Source: Myroides oncorhynchi
GTDB lineage: Bacteria > Bacteroidota > Bacteroidia > Flavobacteriales > Flavobacteriaceae
DNA: 64,000 nucleotides
NCBI RefSeq assembly: GCF_020905415.1
Contig: NZ_JAJJMP010000001.1
Coordinates: forward strand, 2,801,501-2,865,500
Direction of reading: 5' to 3'
Shown one piece after another: positions 33,476 through 41,466 of the stretch. Each line of letters begins with the position of its first letter. The first letter of the stretch is position 1. The notes below the pieces were generated by a model. That model had not been told where the DNA came from, made no database searches, and worked only from the letters and a program-made list of their open reading frames with translations. A program made the translations under genes and the position numbers.

Positions 33476-34765
33476 ATGAAACTTATAAAACCACTATTAT
33501 CAATGTCGTTTGTGTTTGCACTTGTGATGACATCTTGTTCTTCTTCTGATGACAATAGTCCTGTCACTCCAGTAGACCCAGAAGTTAAACCAAGTCAATA
33601 TTTCGTAATGTCTTTATCTGAGGGGAAAGGACCTATTAAAAATGGTTTCTTAAAAGCCTATTCTACCTTGCCAAAAGCAGCGATAGACAATGCAACAGGT
33701 AATACTACTGCATCAGGAGGAATGGGAGGTTACCGTCAGTATGGTAACCGTGTATATAGAATGTTTGATGACAATAACTCTCGCGCTTTAGGACAATTTG
33801 TCTTTGATGAGAAAGGATTTTATACTACTAAAAGTATTGCTGTAGAGCCTAAGATTGCAGGTTCAGGAAACTTTACATTGACAAATGACTTTACAACAGG
33901 GTATTACTTTGAGGGAGCACAACCAACTCAACTACAGGTTTTTGATCCCGTGAGTATGGCAAAGAAAAGCATGTTAGGTGATTACTCACAGCAGATTAAT
34001 GCATTAGAGAAAAAGCTAAACTTACAAGGGGTGAACTTTAAAGCGATAGGTCAGCATCTACTAGCAATCAATGGCAATAAGTTATATGCAGATATCACTT
34101 TTGGAAAGAATCAAGGTGCTCAGGGAGGTATGTTTGATGGAGTGTCTAAAGATGTGCATATTGCTGTTATTGATTTGACTAATGGCAAATGGATAGGGGA
34201 TACAAGTGTGAAAAACACAGGGAATATCGCCTTTGTGGATGAGAATCCATTATACTACTTCGATGAGAATAAGGACTTGTATTTTATCTGTCAAGGGATA
34301 AAAACAGGAGGATTAGGAGACCAATCTAAGATCGCTCGTATAAAGAATGGTTCAAATGAAGTAGACCAGTCTTGGGAGTTAGATTTCAATAGTTTATTCA
34401 ACAGTGTTTCTCCAGGTAAATTCTCAACTATTTATGTAGAGAAAGGCAAGATCGTAACACTAGTAAATGATGTACCGTTAGCAGACCCACAGAAGATTAA
34501 TTTAACGCCTATTTGGAAATATGTCGTTATTGATATCAAGAGTAAGGCTATTAAACCTATTGAGATAGAAGGAGTAACATTAGTAGAGACACCAGCAGCT
34601 TCTTTAGGAGTATCTAAAGTAGACGACAAGAAGTTTATCCGCGTGGTGAATGACACCAAGCTTGGGTACTATGAATTATCAAGTGATTTGCAGAAAGCAA
34701 CTCCGTCTATAGAGATTCAAAAAGGAGGTAAACCTCAGGGGATTTTTAAAGTAAATAAGTTATAA
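33476..34765 (+). CDS. Surface lipoprotein of DUF4374/XusB type
   Basis: A 429-aa lipoprotein: signal ending FALVMTSC with lipobox Cys21, followed by SSSDDN, acidic residues after the Cys as in surface-exported Flavobacteriia lipoproteins. The body shows repeated strand-turn modules (YFVMSLSEGKG, NRVYRMFDDN, DVHIAVIDLTNGKWIG, PLYYFDENKDLYFICQG, WKYVVIDIKSKAIKPIE) consistent with a beta propeller. This is the look of DUF4374, the family of Bacteroides XusB, which captures ferric enterobactin at the cell surface for its TonB receptor XusA. The gene starts one base after the receptor stop. The family call is from pattern recognition, not a search. Confidence 0.7.
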   Translation: MKLIKPLLSMSFVFALVMTSCSSSDDNSPVTPVDPEVKPSQYFVMSLSEGKGPIKNGFLKAYSTLPKAAIDNATGNTTASGGMGGYRQYGNRVYRMFDDNNSRALGQFVFDEKGFYTTKSIAVEPKIAGSGNFTLTNDFTTGYYFEGAQPTQLQVFDPVSMAKKSMLGDYSQQINALEKKLNLQGVNFKAIGQHLLAINGNKLYADITFGKNQGAQGGMFDGVSKDVHIAVIDLTNGKWIGDTSVKNTGNIAFVDENPLYYFDENKDLYFICQGIKTGGLGDQSKIARIKNGSNEVDQSWELDFNSLFNSVSPGKFSTIYVEKGKIVTLVNDVPLADPQKINLTPIWKYVVIDIKSKAIKPIEIEGVTLVETPAASLGVSKVDDKKFIRVVNDTKLGYYELSSDLQKATPSIEIQKGGKPQGIFKVNKL

Positions 34766-34775
34766 GAGATTATCA

Positions 34776-35966
34776 ATGAAGAAGTATGTGTTTATTGTTT
34801 TAATGATGGTAATGAGTATGCAAGCACAGAATAGTTTTAAAGTAAGGGTAGAGGTCACAGTAGATGACTTCGCTAAGACAGAGGATGCAATTTATCTAAC
34901 GGGAAATTTCAATCAGTGGAAACCTAAAGATAAGCGCTATCTAATGCAGAAAGTAGCAGGTACTGGGAATCAGTATGCTGTAGAGGTAGAGAACATTGCT
35001 CTGGGAGTGTTAGAATACAAATTCACAAGAGGAACTTGGCAGTCTTTAGAGTCTTCTACTAAGGGAAGATTAATCAATCTGCACGATGTGATGATAACAG
35101 AAGATACTGTGCTAAAGAATGAAATCAAGGCGTGGAGAGATCAGTTTAAAGCTTCTACTGCTCCTGAGGATTTGATCGTTCTAAAGAACTTCTATATGCC
35201 AGAACTCAACAGAGTAAGGGATATACGAATTTATCTACCGAAAGATTATGACTCTAGTGCAAAACAATATCCTGTATGGTATATGCACGATGGACAAGAT
35301 TTGTTTGACGAGGCAACATCAGAGGGGAGATTAGGACCTGTAGAATGGGAAGTCGATGAGACTGTAGCTAAATATGGTGATCAATATATCATCGTAGGGA
35401 TAGACCACGATTATCAAAAGAATCTTAGGGAGAAAGAGTATTCATTCTTTCCTACTCAAAGAAACCCGATAGCTGAAGGACAGGCATATATCTCGTTTAT
35501 CGTAAAGACCTTAAAGCCTTATGTCGATGCACAGTATAGAACTGTAAAAGAGGCTAAGTATACAGGTATAGCAGGAGGATCACTAGGAGGGTTAATCTCA
35601 TTATATGCAGGATTAACATATCCAGAGACATTTGGCAAGATTGGGGTATTCTCTCCGTCGATATGGCAAGATGACCATAATCTAGATACTTATATAAATA
35701 AGTTATCTGCTAATCAACTAGAGAAAATTCAAAAACAAAAGTATTATATCTATGGTGGTGAACGTGAGAATAGAAAGAAAGCAGATGGAAATGTAGTTAG
35801 AATGGATGAAGATATCTTGAGATTTTTAGAAGTACACCAGTCTAGATTAAAGTTGAATTATGAGTTAAATATTAATCCAAGAGGAAAGCACGGCGCTTGG
35901 TATTGGCAACAGGCTTTTAATTGGATGATAGCAGACTTATCTAAAATAGAAAGTAATAATTTTTAA
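34776..35966 (+). CDS. Esterase with N-terminal carbohydrate-binding-like domain (IroE/Fes-like candidate)
   Basis: 396 aa with signal peptide MKKYVFIVLMMVMSMQAQ. Residues about 20-100 (FKVRVEVTVDDFAKTEDAIYLTGNFNQWKPKDKRYLM...YKFTRGTWQSLE) form an early-set Ig-like domain of the CBM20/48 type. From about 130 an alpha/beta hydrolase of the putative-esterase (Esterase D/Fes) family follows: VRDIRIYLPKDYD, YPVWYMHDGQDLFDE, the nucleophile elbow AGGSLGGL and the catalytic His in RGKHGAWYW. In this operon a periplasmic trilactone or phosphate-ester hydrolase acting on an imported siderophore is the best guess. A carbohydrate esterase cannot be excluded. Confidence 0.8.
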   Translation: MKKYVFIVLMMVMSMQAQNSFKVRVEVTVDDFAKTEDAIYLTGNFNQWKPKDKRYLMQKVAGTGNQYAVEVENIALGVLEYKFTRGTWQSLESSTKGRLINLHDVMITEDTVLKNEIKAWRDQFKASTAPEDLIVLKNFYMPELNRVRDIRIYLPKDYDSSAKQYPVWYMHDGQDLFDEATSEGRLGPVEWEVDETVAKYGDQYIIVGIDHDYQKNLREKEYSFFPTQRNPIAEGQAYISFIVKTLKPYVDAQYRTVKEAKYTGIAGGSLGGLISLYAGLTYPETFGKIGVFSPSIWQDDHNLDTYINKLSANQLEKIQKQKYYIYGGERENRKKADGNVVRMDEDILRFLEVHQSRLKLNYELNINPRGKHGAWYWQQAFNWMIADLSKIESNNF

Positions 35967-35976
35967 TAATAACAAT

Positions 35977-37018
35977 ATGAAATACATCAAATCACTAACA
36001 TTTATGAGTGCTACGGTATTAGCAGCAATGGGAACTACTGCTACAGCACAAACGATAGATAAAAATCAACAAGTAGGAAAGGGACTTTATGAGGTAGCTT
36101 ATAACAGTGTAGACAATGGAGTTTATGTAGCTTCTGTACTTGATTTTAAAACAAAAGAAGGAAAGATCTTTAAGTTAAATGGAAATGACTTATCTGTAGA
36201 GAAAGAGTATAGTGTGAATGGAAACCCTGTGTTTGGTATCGCTGTAAATGAGAAGTCTCAAAAGATCTATGGAACCAATACAATCACAAATGCTGTAACT
36301 GTATTAAACCTTAAAACAGGGGAAACTAAAGTAATCCCTGGTACTAATGAAAGTGGACACAATAGAGAAATTGCTATTGATGAAAAGACAAATACTATCT
36401 ATGCTTCAGATACACAAGAAGACGGTAAGATTTGGATTATTGATGGAGCGAAAGATGTATTGAAAGGATATATTGAAAGGATATATTGACAACACAGGAA
36501 TTCATACAGCTGGTCTGACGTTTGACACAAAGACTAAAAAACTATATGCTGTAAATATGGGAACAAATGAGGTGGCTATTATTGATCCTCAGAGCAAGAA
36601 AGTAATCAAGAAGTTCGCTTCAGGTGGTGAAAGTCCTATCAACGTATCAATCGATGAAGCAGGAAGAAGATTATTTGTTACTAATTCGTCAACAGGTCTA
36701 ACTGTATTAAATGCAGATAGCGGAGAATTACTTAAAGTAGTTAAGTTTAATGGAGGTTCTTTAGGAGTTAACTACTTGCCAAAACAAGATAAAATTGTCT
36801 TGGCAAATAGAGTAGGCGGTAAGACTGTTATCGTAGATGGTAAATCTTATGAGGTAGTGAAAGAATTAGAGACAGGAAGTCATCCTAATACTGTAGCTGT
36901 AAATAAAAACTCAGGTATTGCTTATGTAACCAATAAGACTAAGAAAATGCCTGTAGTAGAAGGGCAAGAAGCTCAAGTAGATACTAACGGAGATACAGTT
37001 AGTAAAGTTCAGTTGTAA
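35977..37018 (+). pseudogene. YncE-like beta-propeller gene broken by a 13-bp tandem duplication
   Basis: Two overlapping open segments (35977-36489 and 36473-37018) encode the two halves of one protein: a signal peptide (MKYIKSLTFMSATVLAAMGTTATAQ), then YVTN/YncE-type propeller repeats (YEVAYNSVDNGVYVASVLD, FGIAVNEKSQKIYGTNTI...TVLNLKTGE, EIAIDEKTNTIYASDT, then LTFDTKTKKLYAVNMGTNEVAIIDPQSKKVI, NTVAVNKNSGIAYVTNKT). The frame is lost where TTGAAAGGATATA is repeated twice in tandem (36460-36485). Removing one 13-base copy restores VLKGYIDN and a protein of about 342 aa. It is the last gene of the TonB receptor operon, ended by a terminator at 37045. YncE-like proteins are periplasmic and iron-regulated in E. 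coli, which fits. Confidence 0.85.
36460..36485 (+). repeat. 13-bp tandem duplication inside the propeller gene
   Basis: TTGAAAGGATATA occurs at 36460-36472 and again at 36473-36485, immediately followed by TTGAC. A 13-base insertion shifts the frame, and its exact repetition shows it arose by slippage or recombination. Confidence 0.95.
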
Positions 37019-37044
37019 AATCAAAGCTCATCTATTATAATTAG

Positions 37045-37081
37045 AAAATGGCTATCCTGTGGTGGGGTAGCCATTTTTGTA
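37045..37081. terminator. Terminator between convergent genes
   Basis: A 10-bp perfect stem (AAAATGGCTA, 37045-37054, with TAGCCATTTT, 37068-37077), with extra pairing possible inside the loop and flanking A/T runs, lies 26 bases past the propeller stop and just past the GT2 stop. Confidence 0.8.
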
Positions 37082-37086
37082 TAGAT

Positions 37087-37995
37087 TTATTTTATTAGTC
37101 TTTTGAAGAGCAACTCTAGTTTAGTTGCGATAGATAGCTTACTATCTTTTAGAATAGCCTTAAAGCTATTGTCTTCATTTTTTATTTTAATTTTCAGAAG
37201 ATGTCTAATGAGGTAGCTTTTGCCGTTATTATAGGTGGCTTTAGCATCTTTTTTCATTCCTTTTTGTAAGAAAAATTGTTCTCTATCTAGACAAGAGTTA
37301 TAGTAATCTCTTATTTTCTTTTCAGACTGAGTGTGCATAATACTTCCTTCTCTATCCTGTCTGTAGTAGTAAAGAGGCAGATCAATAAACTTTATCTTCT
37401 TTGCCTTATCTATAAAGTGATGTACCACATACTCATCTTCATGGGTTTTGCCGATAGGATATCTTAGCTTAGTCCAAAGTTCTTTTTTATATAGTTTTGC
37501 CCAAGCAACAATAACTAAAGGCCTTTTAAATGTACTTATTTGTTTTAATAACTCGGTAGAAGTAAACGTTACAGATTCAAATGAATTAAAATCTTCTATC
37601 GTTATTTCATGTTGAGGTTGATTAGCATAATATGCTGAGAAATTACAGAATATAAGTTCGTGATCTTCAGTGTACTCAATTAAGATTTTAAAGTAATCTT
37701 CATGGATAAAGTCATCAGAATCAATAAATGAAATATAATCTCCAGTAGCGTGATCTAGACCAAAGTTGCGAGCCGAAGATAGGCCTCCGTTTTCTTTTTC
37801 TAAGAAAACGATTCTATTATCTCTAGCCGCATACTCCCTACATATTTCGGCAGAATTATCTGGAGTACCGTCATTTATTAGAATGATTTCTAAATTTTCG
37901 TAAGATTGGTTAATAATAGAATCTAGGCATTCTCCTAGATAGTCTTCTACATTATATATTGGAACTATTACTGATATTAAAGGTTCTTTGACCAT
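37087..37995 (-). CDS. Family 2 glycosyltransferase
   Basis: 302 aa with a GT-A fold: the start LISVIVPIYNVEDYLGECLDSIINQSYENLEIILINDGTPDNSA is a classic GT2 nucleotide-sugar binding region, the DxD-type motif is FIDSDDF (about residues 94-100), and the acceptor-side motif GKTHEDEYVVH lies near 180. The C-terminus is basic and helical and has no membrane span, so it is a soluble or peripheral enzyme acting on the cytoplasmic face, probably in capsule, LPS or glycoprotein glycan assembly. It is alone, convergent with the TonB operon and head-to-head with the sigma-54 regulator gene (start 38169), so its promoter lies in that shared 170-base region. Confidence 0.93.
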   Translation of the reverse strand: MVKEPLISVIVPIYNVEDYLGECLDSIINQSYENLEIILINDGTPDNSAEICREYAARDNRIVFLEKENGGLSSARNFGLDHATGDYISFIDSDDFIHEDYFKILIEYTEDHELIFCNFSAYYANQPQHEITIEDFNSFESVTFTSTELLKQISTFKRPLVIVAWAKLYKKELWTKLRYPIGKTHEDEYVVHHFIDKAKKIKFIDLPLYYYRQDREGSIMHTQSEKKIRDYYNSCLDREQFFLQKGMKKDAKATYNNGKSYLIRHLLKIKIKNEDNSFKAILKDSKLSIATKLELLFKRLIK

Positions 37996-38168
37996 ATAGG
38001 GATAAGATTAATAATAAAAATGGAATGGTGTTAAAGATAATGCGCATTGTATTAAAAAAAAAGACTATAAAGGATTTTTTGTACTTTTCGTATAAAGTAA
38101 TTTTAAAGAGGATTGACAGTCTAGTTAATTCTTTCATACCTTTATCCCTTTATATAAAATCAGTGGAT

Positions 38169-39518
38169 ATGGCACTACAGAAGATCTTAGTGGTAGATGA
38201 TGAAGAGAAGTTGCGCAAGCTCTTATCGCGTATTATAGAGTTAGAAGGTTTTGAAGTACATCAAGCCCCTGATTTAAAATCAGCGACTAAAAAGTTGGCA
38301 CAAGTGCCTATCGACGTAGTGTTATGCGACGTCAAGTTACCTGATGGAAATGGAGTAGCCTTCGTAGAACATATTAAATTAGTACATCCTACTGTTGAGG
38401 TCATCTTGCTTACAGCTTATGGGAATATTCCTGATGGGGTGCAAGCCATTAAAAATGGAGCTTTTGACTATATCACTAAAGGGGATGACAACAATAAAAT
38501 ACTTCCATTACTATATCGCGCCTTAGAACGCGTGGCAGTAAATCGCACTTTAGCAGAGAGTAAAGTGGACATAGAAGAAGAGATTACAGGCTTTGATCAA
38601 GTAATTGGTAAGTCTTCTTCCTTTACGGCAGCTATTCACTTGGCTAAGCGAGTTGCTCCTACTAATGCTACGGTATTATTAACTGGAGAAACAGGAACAG
38701 GAAAAGAAGTATTCGCACAGGCTATACACCGTGCAAGTACTAGATCGAAACACAGCTTTGTCGCGCTTAACTGCTCTGCTTTTAGTAAAGACTTATTAGA
38801 GAGTGAATTGTTTGGGCATAAAGCTGGTTCGTTTACCAATGCGATGAAAGACCAAAAAGGGCTATTCGAAGAAGCACATCAAGGAACTATATTCTTAGAC
38901 GAAATAGGAGAAATGCCAATAGAACTTCAGGCTAAGTTACTTCGTGTATTAGAAACAGGTGAGTTCTTAAAAATAGGAGATACCAAACCCACGAAGGTAG
39001 ATGTGCGTATAATCGCGGCTACTAATCGCAACTTCGAGAAGGAGATAAACGAGGGGCACTTTAGAGAGGACTTGTATTATCGCATCTCTGTATTTGAGAT
39101 TAACCTACCTGCACTAAGAGAACGCATTGATGATATTGCGTTATTAGCAGAGCTTTTTAGAAAGCAGTTTGCAGCAGAACAACGCAGTGCTGTACAGGCT
39201 ATCTCTACTGAGGCATTAGAAGCGATGAAGTTATATCCTTGGCCGGGTAATATCAGAGAATTGCGCAATGCTATGGAGCGTGCCATTATCTTGTGTATGC
39301 ACACCAAGTTAGAGGTAGGAGACTTGCCTTATGAAGTACAACAAAAATACAAACCTACAGAAGACGGTTTATCAGCTCTTGATTTGGCGTCTGTAGAAAA
39401 ACAACATATTCAAAAAGTACTCCAACATACTAATGGCAATAAGACCAAGACAGCAGAACTGTTAGGTATCGCCTTAACTACGCTGTATCGCAAGATGGCA
39501 GAGTATGGGATAGGGTAG
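38169..39518 (+). CDS. Sigma-54-dependent response regulator (NtrC family), likely controlling kdp
   Basis: 449 aa: receiver (DDEE acidic pocket, phospho-acceptor Asp54 in VLCDVKLPDG, Lys in FDYITKGDD), a linker, then the AAA+ domain with Walker A GETGTGKE at about 173-180 and Walker B GTIFLDEIGEM. A C-terminal Fis-type HTH follows (NKTKTAELLGIALTTLYRKM). The sigma-54 contact loop, normally GAFTGA, reads GSFTNA at 220-225. The start at ATG 38169 (MALQKILVVDDEE) is preferred to an upstream in-frame ATG at 38025, which would add 48 non-homologous residues. In Flavobacteriia such a regulator commonly accompanies split KdpD sensors. Here a -24/-12 promoter before kdp at 41142 supports that partnership. 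Confidence 0.9.
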   Translation: MALQKILVVDDEEKLRKLLSRIIELEGFEVHQAPDLKSATKKLAQVPIDVVLCDVKLPDGNGVAFVEHIKLVHPTVEVILLTAYGNIPDGVQAIKNGAFDYITKGDDNNKILPLLYRALERVAVNRTLAESKVDIEEEITGFDQVIGKSSSFTAAIHLAKRVAPTNATVLLTGETGTGKEVFAQAIHRASTRSKHSFVALNCSAFSKDLLESELFGHKAGSFTNAMKDQKGLFEEAHQGTIFLDEIGEMPIELQAKLLRVLETGEFLKIGDTKPTKVDVRIIAATNRNFEKEINEGHFREDLYYRISVFEINLPALRERIDDIALLAELFRKQFAAEQRSAVQAISTEALEAMKLYPWPGNIRELRNAMERAIILCMHTKLEVGDLPYEVQQKYKPTEDGLSALDLASVEKQHIQKVLQHTNGNKTKTAELLGIALTTLYRKMAEYGIG

Positions 39519-39544
39519 ATGTGCTAATTATAGCACTTTGTATG

Positions 39545-39600
39545 AAAATGCACTAATTAATACATTTTCTAAAAGATGTATTAATTAGTGCATTTTTTAT
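39545..39600 (+). terminator. Long perfect hairpin terminator
   Basis: A 21-bp perfect inverted repeat (39545-39565 with 39576-39596) has a 10-base loop and a T6 run. It lies 27 bases after the regulator stop and close to the start of the SatD gene. The stem is AT-rich but long. Confidence 0.8.
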
Positions 39601-39628
39601 GTATATTCGTAGAAGTAAATAGATAGTT

Positions 39629-40234
39629 ATGATAGCAGTTATTACTGGAGATATTGTTAATTCGAGAAGTGTAGATCCCAAGGAATGGCAACCTCAATTG
39701 AAGTCTTTTTTGGAGACAAGCATTAATAACATGTCTAAATGGGAAGTATATAGAGGAGATAGTTTTCAGATTGAAACAACGATAGAAAAGGCTTTTGAAC
39801 TTGTTTTGATGATTAAGGCTCTAGTTAAACACATCAGTAATCTTGATGTGAGAATGAGCATAGGAATAGGTGAGCAAGGTTATACTTCTGAGAAAGTAAC
39901 AGAGTCTTATGGACAAGCATTCATTAATTCGGGAGAGGCGTTTGAAGAATTAAAGGATAAGACTCTGCGTATAAAAACGAATGACAGAAAGTTTGACGAT
40001 TATTTTAACCCTATCTTAGGGTTGATTAGTTTTATAGCTGATCAATGGAAACCTGCAACAGCAGAAGCAGTCTTCTATGCACTAAGCAATAGAAATATGT
40101 TGCAGAAAGAAATAGCTGTATTGATGAATAAAGACAGTACTACTATTAGTAGAGCATTAAAACGAGCTGCTTATGAAGAGATAACGGATATTCTAAAATT
40201 ATATGCTAATAAAGTAACATTATGCTTGACTTAA
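39629..40234 (+). CDS. SatD-family protein with C-terminal HTH
   Basis: 201 aa. The start MIAVITGDIVNSRSVDPKEW is the SatD signature; the core has WEVYRGDSFQIET, VRMSIGIGEQGYTSEKV and YGQAFINSGEAFEEL. The C-terminal 55 residues (AVFYALSNRNMLQKEIAVLMNKDSTTISRALKRAAYEEI) form a helix-turn-helix, suggesting a DNA- or nucleotide-responsive regulator. SatD was named from an acid-tolerance locus in streptococci; the biochemical role is unclear. The gene overlaps the DUF3307 gene by 13 bases, the usual partner in Bacteroidota. Confidence 0.85.
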   Translation: MIAVITGDIVNSRSVDPKEWQPQLKSFLETSINNMSKWEVYRGDSFQIETTIEKAFELVLMIKALVKHISNLDVRMSIGIGEQGYTSEKVTESYGQAFINSGEAFEELKDKTLRIKTNDRKFDDYFNPILGLISFIADQWKPATAEAVFYALSNRNMLQKEIAVLMNKDSTTISRALKRAAYEEITDILKLYANKVTLCLT

Positions 40235-40932
40235 TCATCAAAGTAGTATTTGCTCATTTAATAGGAGATTTTGTACTGCAAACAAATAAAATGGTAGCGG
40301 ACATTAAGCATAAGGGGATTAAGTCTCCAGCTTTACTTACGCATACTGCTATTCATTTTATCACTCTATTAGTTATTACAGGATTTGAACAGAAGTATAT
40401 CATAGGAGTGTGGATATTATCTATGTTACATTTAGTGATTGATATCTTTACTAAGATTTACTTGTCAAAAAAACTAAACTCAATTAAGGTACTACTTATT
40501 GATCAAGGACTACACGCTATTAGTATTGCTTTGTTTGTGTACTATTATTATCCTTTTGAGGTAAATTGGACCATAATAATGGGTAAAAATGCTTTAGCAC
40601 TCTATAGCGCAATAGTATTACTAGTATATGCATCTCCGATTATTATTAAGAAACTGATAGAGCTTCTAAATTTTACTGTACCTAGTAATGGATTAGCTAA
40701 TGCAGGAAAGTATATCGGTATCTTAGAACGCTTGTTTATATTCTTATTTGTGGTATTGCAACGTTGGGAGGGAATAGGTTTTCTATTAGCTGCTAAGTCT
40801 ATCTTTAGATTCGGAGACTTGAAAGCAAATAAAGAAGTCAAACTGACAGAGTATATTTTGATTGGAACCCTTATGAGTTTTGGATTGGGAATTGCGATAG
40901 CGTTACTGTATAGTTTTGTTATTTCACTTTAG
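40222..40932 (+). CDS. DUF3307 membrane protein
   Basis: 236 aa with about six membrane helices. The N-terminal VVFAHLIGDFVLQTNKMV and LLTHTAIHFITLLVI, with the D and H residues in the first two helices, are the DUF3307 signature, followed by MLHLVIDIFTKIYL and the LLIDQGLHAISIALF helix. The function is unknown. The 13-base overlap with the SatD gene shows translational coupling, so SatD may regulate or modify this protein or share its pathway. A terminator follows at 40952, so the pair is a separate unit placed between the regulator and the kdp operon. Confidence 0.85.
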   Translation: MLDLIIKVVFAHLIGDFVLQTNKMVADIKHKGIKSPALLTHTAIHFITLLVITGFEQKYIIGVWILSMLHLVIDIFTKIYLSKKLNSIKVLLIDQGLHAISIALFVYYYYPFEVNWTIIMGKNALALYSAIVLLVYASPIIIKKLIELLNFTVPSNGLANAGKYIGILERLFIFLFVVLQRWEGIGFLLAAKSIFRFGDLKANKEVKLTEYILIGTLMSFGLGIAIALLYSFVISL

Positions 40933-40951
40933 AGATATTTTTATGATATAT

Positions 40952-40978
40952 AAGCTCCTGATTAGGGAGCTTTTTTAT
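40952..40978 (+). terminator. Intrinsic terminator after the DUF3307 gene
   Basis: A 7-bp stem (AAGCTCC, 40952-40958, with GGAGCTT, 40966-40972) followed by a T run. Confidence 0.8.
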
Positions 40979-41046
40979 GCCTTAGAATAAGGGAAGCTTT
41001 ATAAATAACTTATATACCCCTTTCAAAATGAAAGGTTCACTCCATA

Positions 41047-41077
41047 AAACCCTATCAAAACGATAGGGTTTCTTTTT
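41047..41077 (+). terminator. Second hairpin terminator upstream of the kdp promoter
   Basis: A 10-bp perfect stem (AAACCCTATC, 41047-41056, with GATAGGGTTT, 41062-41071) and CTTTTTT. A similar small hairpin with a matching TCAAAATGA loop lies at 41019-41035. Together they insulate the kdp promoter from upstream transcription. Confidence 0.7.
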
Positions 41078-41092
41078 TGGCATCTGTGCCAA
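41077..41092. promoter_or_regulatory. Dyad TTGGCA-N4-TGCCAA, candidate activator site
   Basis: A perfect inverted repeat (TTGGCATCTGTGCCAA) whose centre lies about 83 bases upstream of the predicted sigma-54 start of transcription, a typical distance for an NtrC-type enhancer site. The same half-sites recur as TGCCAA at 41134-41139 and TTGGCA at 41164-41169 around the promoter. Confidence 0.5.
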
Positions 41093-41141
41093 TTTTTTAT
41101 AACTAATTGATTGATAGTGATGTTTGTTTTTTGTGCCAAAG

Positions 41142-41157
41142 TGGTACGCCATTCGCT
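41142..41157 (+). promoter_or_regulatory. Sigma-54 (-24/-12) promoter of the kdp operon
   Basis: TGGTACGCCATTCGCT has GG and GC separated by exactly 10 bases (GG 41143-41144, GC 41155-41156), matching TGGCAC-N5-TTGCW with two substitutions. Transcription would start near 41168, about 125 bases before the first micro-ORF. Confidence 0.55.
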
Positions 41158-41293
41158 TATACATTGGCAAAACAATACTTAATGAAAACACAATACACAT
41201 TACAAAGTAGGCGTAACAAAAGATTACTCTACCTACAAAATATAGCTCTTAGAGCTATAACAAACAATCAAACCTAACTTAAATATATTATCA

Positions 41294-41377
41294 ATGACAA
41301 TTTTAGCGTGTATCGTTTTAGGCGTTGTGTGCTTTGCCTTGTTTTACAAAGCCATTCAGTTTTTTGACAATCTATAA
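41294..41377 (+). CDS. 27-aa membrane micro-protein at the head of kdp
   Basis: ATG 41294 encodes 27 residues (MTILACIVLGVVCFALFYKA, then IQFFDNL). The protein is one hydrophobic helix with a short Lys/Asp tail and two Cys. It ends 11 bases before kdpF and is spaced like a gene. Small single-helix proteins of this kind are known in kdp and other pump operons (KdpF itself stabilises the complex), so this may be a second accessory subunit. It is not KdpF, because the next ORF matches that family better. No homologue is known to me. Confidence 0.6.
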   Translation: MTILACIVLGVVCFALFYKAIQFFDNL

Positions 41378-41388
41378 TTCAACAACCA

Positions 41389-41466
41389 ATGATTCTATTA
41401 TTAATTATTGCTTTGGCAGTATTTGCCTATCTGTGTTATGTCTTACTTAAACCAGAAAAATTCTAA
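41389..41466 (+). CDS. kdpF: Potassium-transporting ATPase subunit KdpF, 25 aa
   Basis: ATG 41389 encodes MILLLIIALAVFAYLCYVLL followed by KPEKF. The hydrophobic helix and the terminal KPEKF are the standard form of KdpF, the small lipid-like subunit that stabilises the KdpABC K+ pump in the inner membrane. It lies between the 27-aa ORF and kdpA. Its last 29 bases overlap a further micro-ORF in another frame (41438-41563). Confidence 0.9.
   Translation: MILLLIIALAVFAYLCYVLLKPEKF

Noticed and set aside
38025-38168. Extended start of the sigma-54 regulator
   Set aside because: The 48 added residues are not receiver-like and cover the intergenic promoter region; MALQKILVVDDEE at 38169 is the receiver start.
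40982-41200. Minus-strand 72-codon ORF before kdp
   Set aside because: It spans two hairpins, the activator dyad and the sigma-54 promoter; regulatory sequence explains the stretch.
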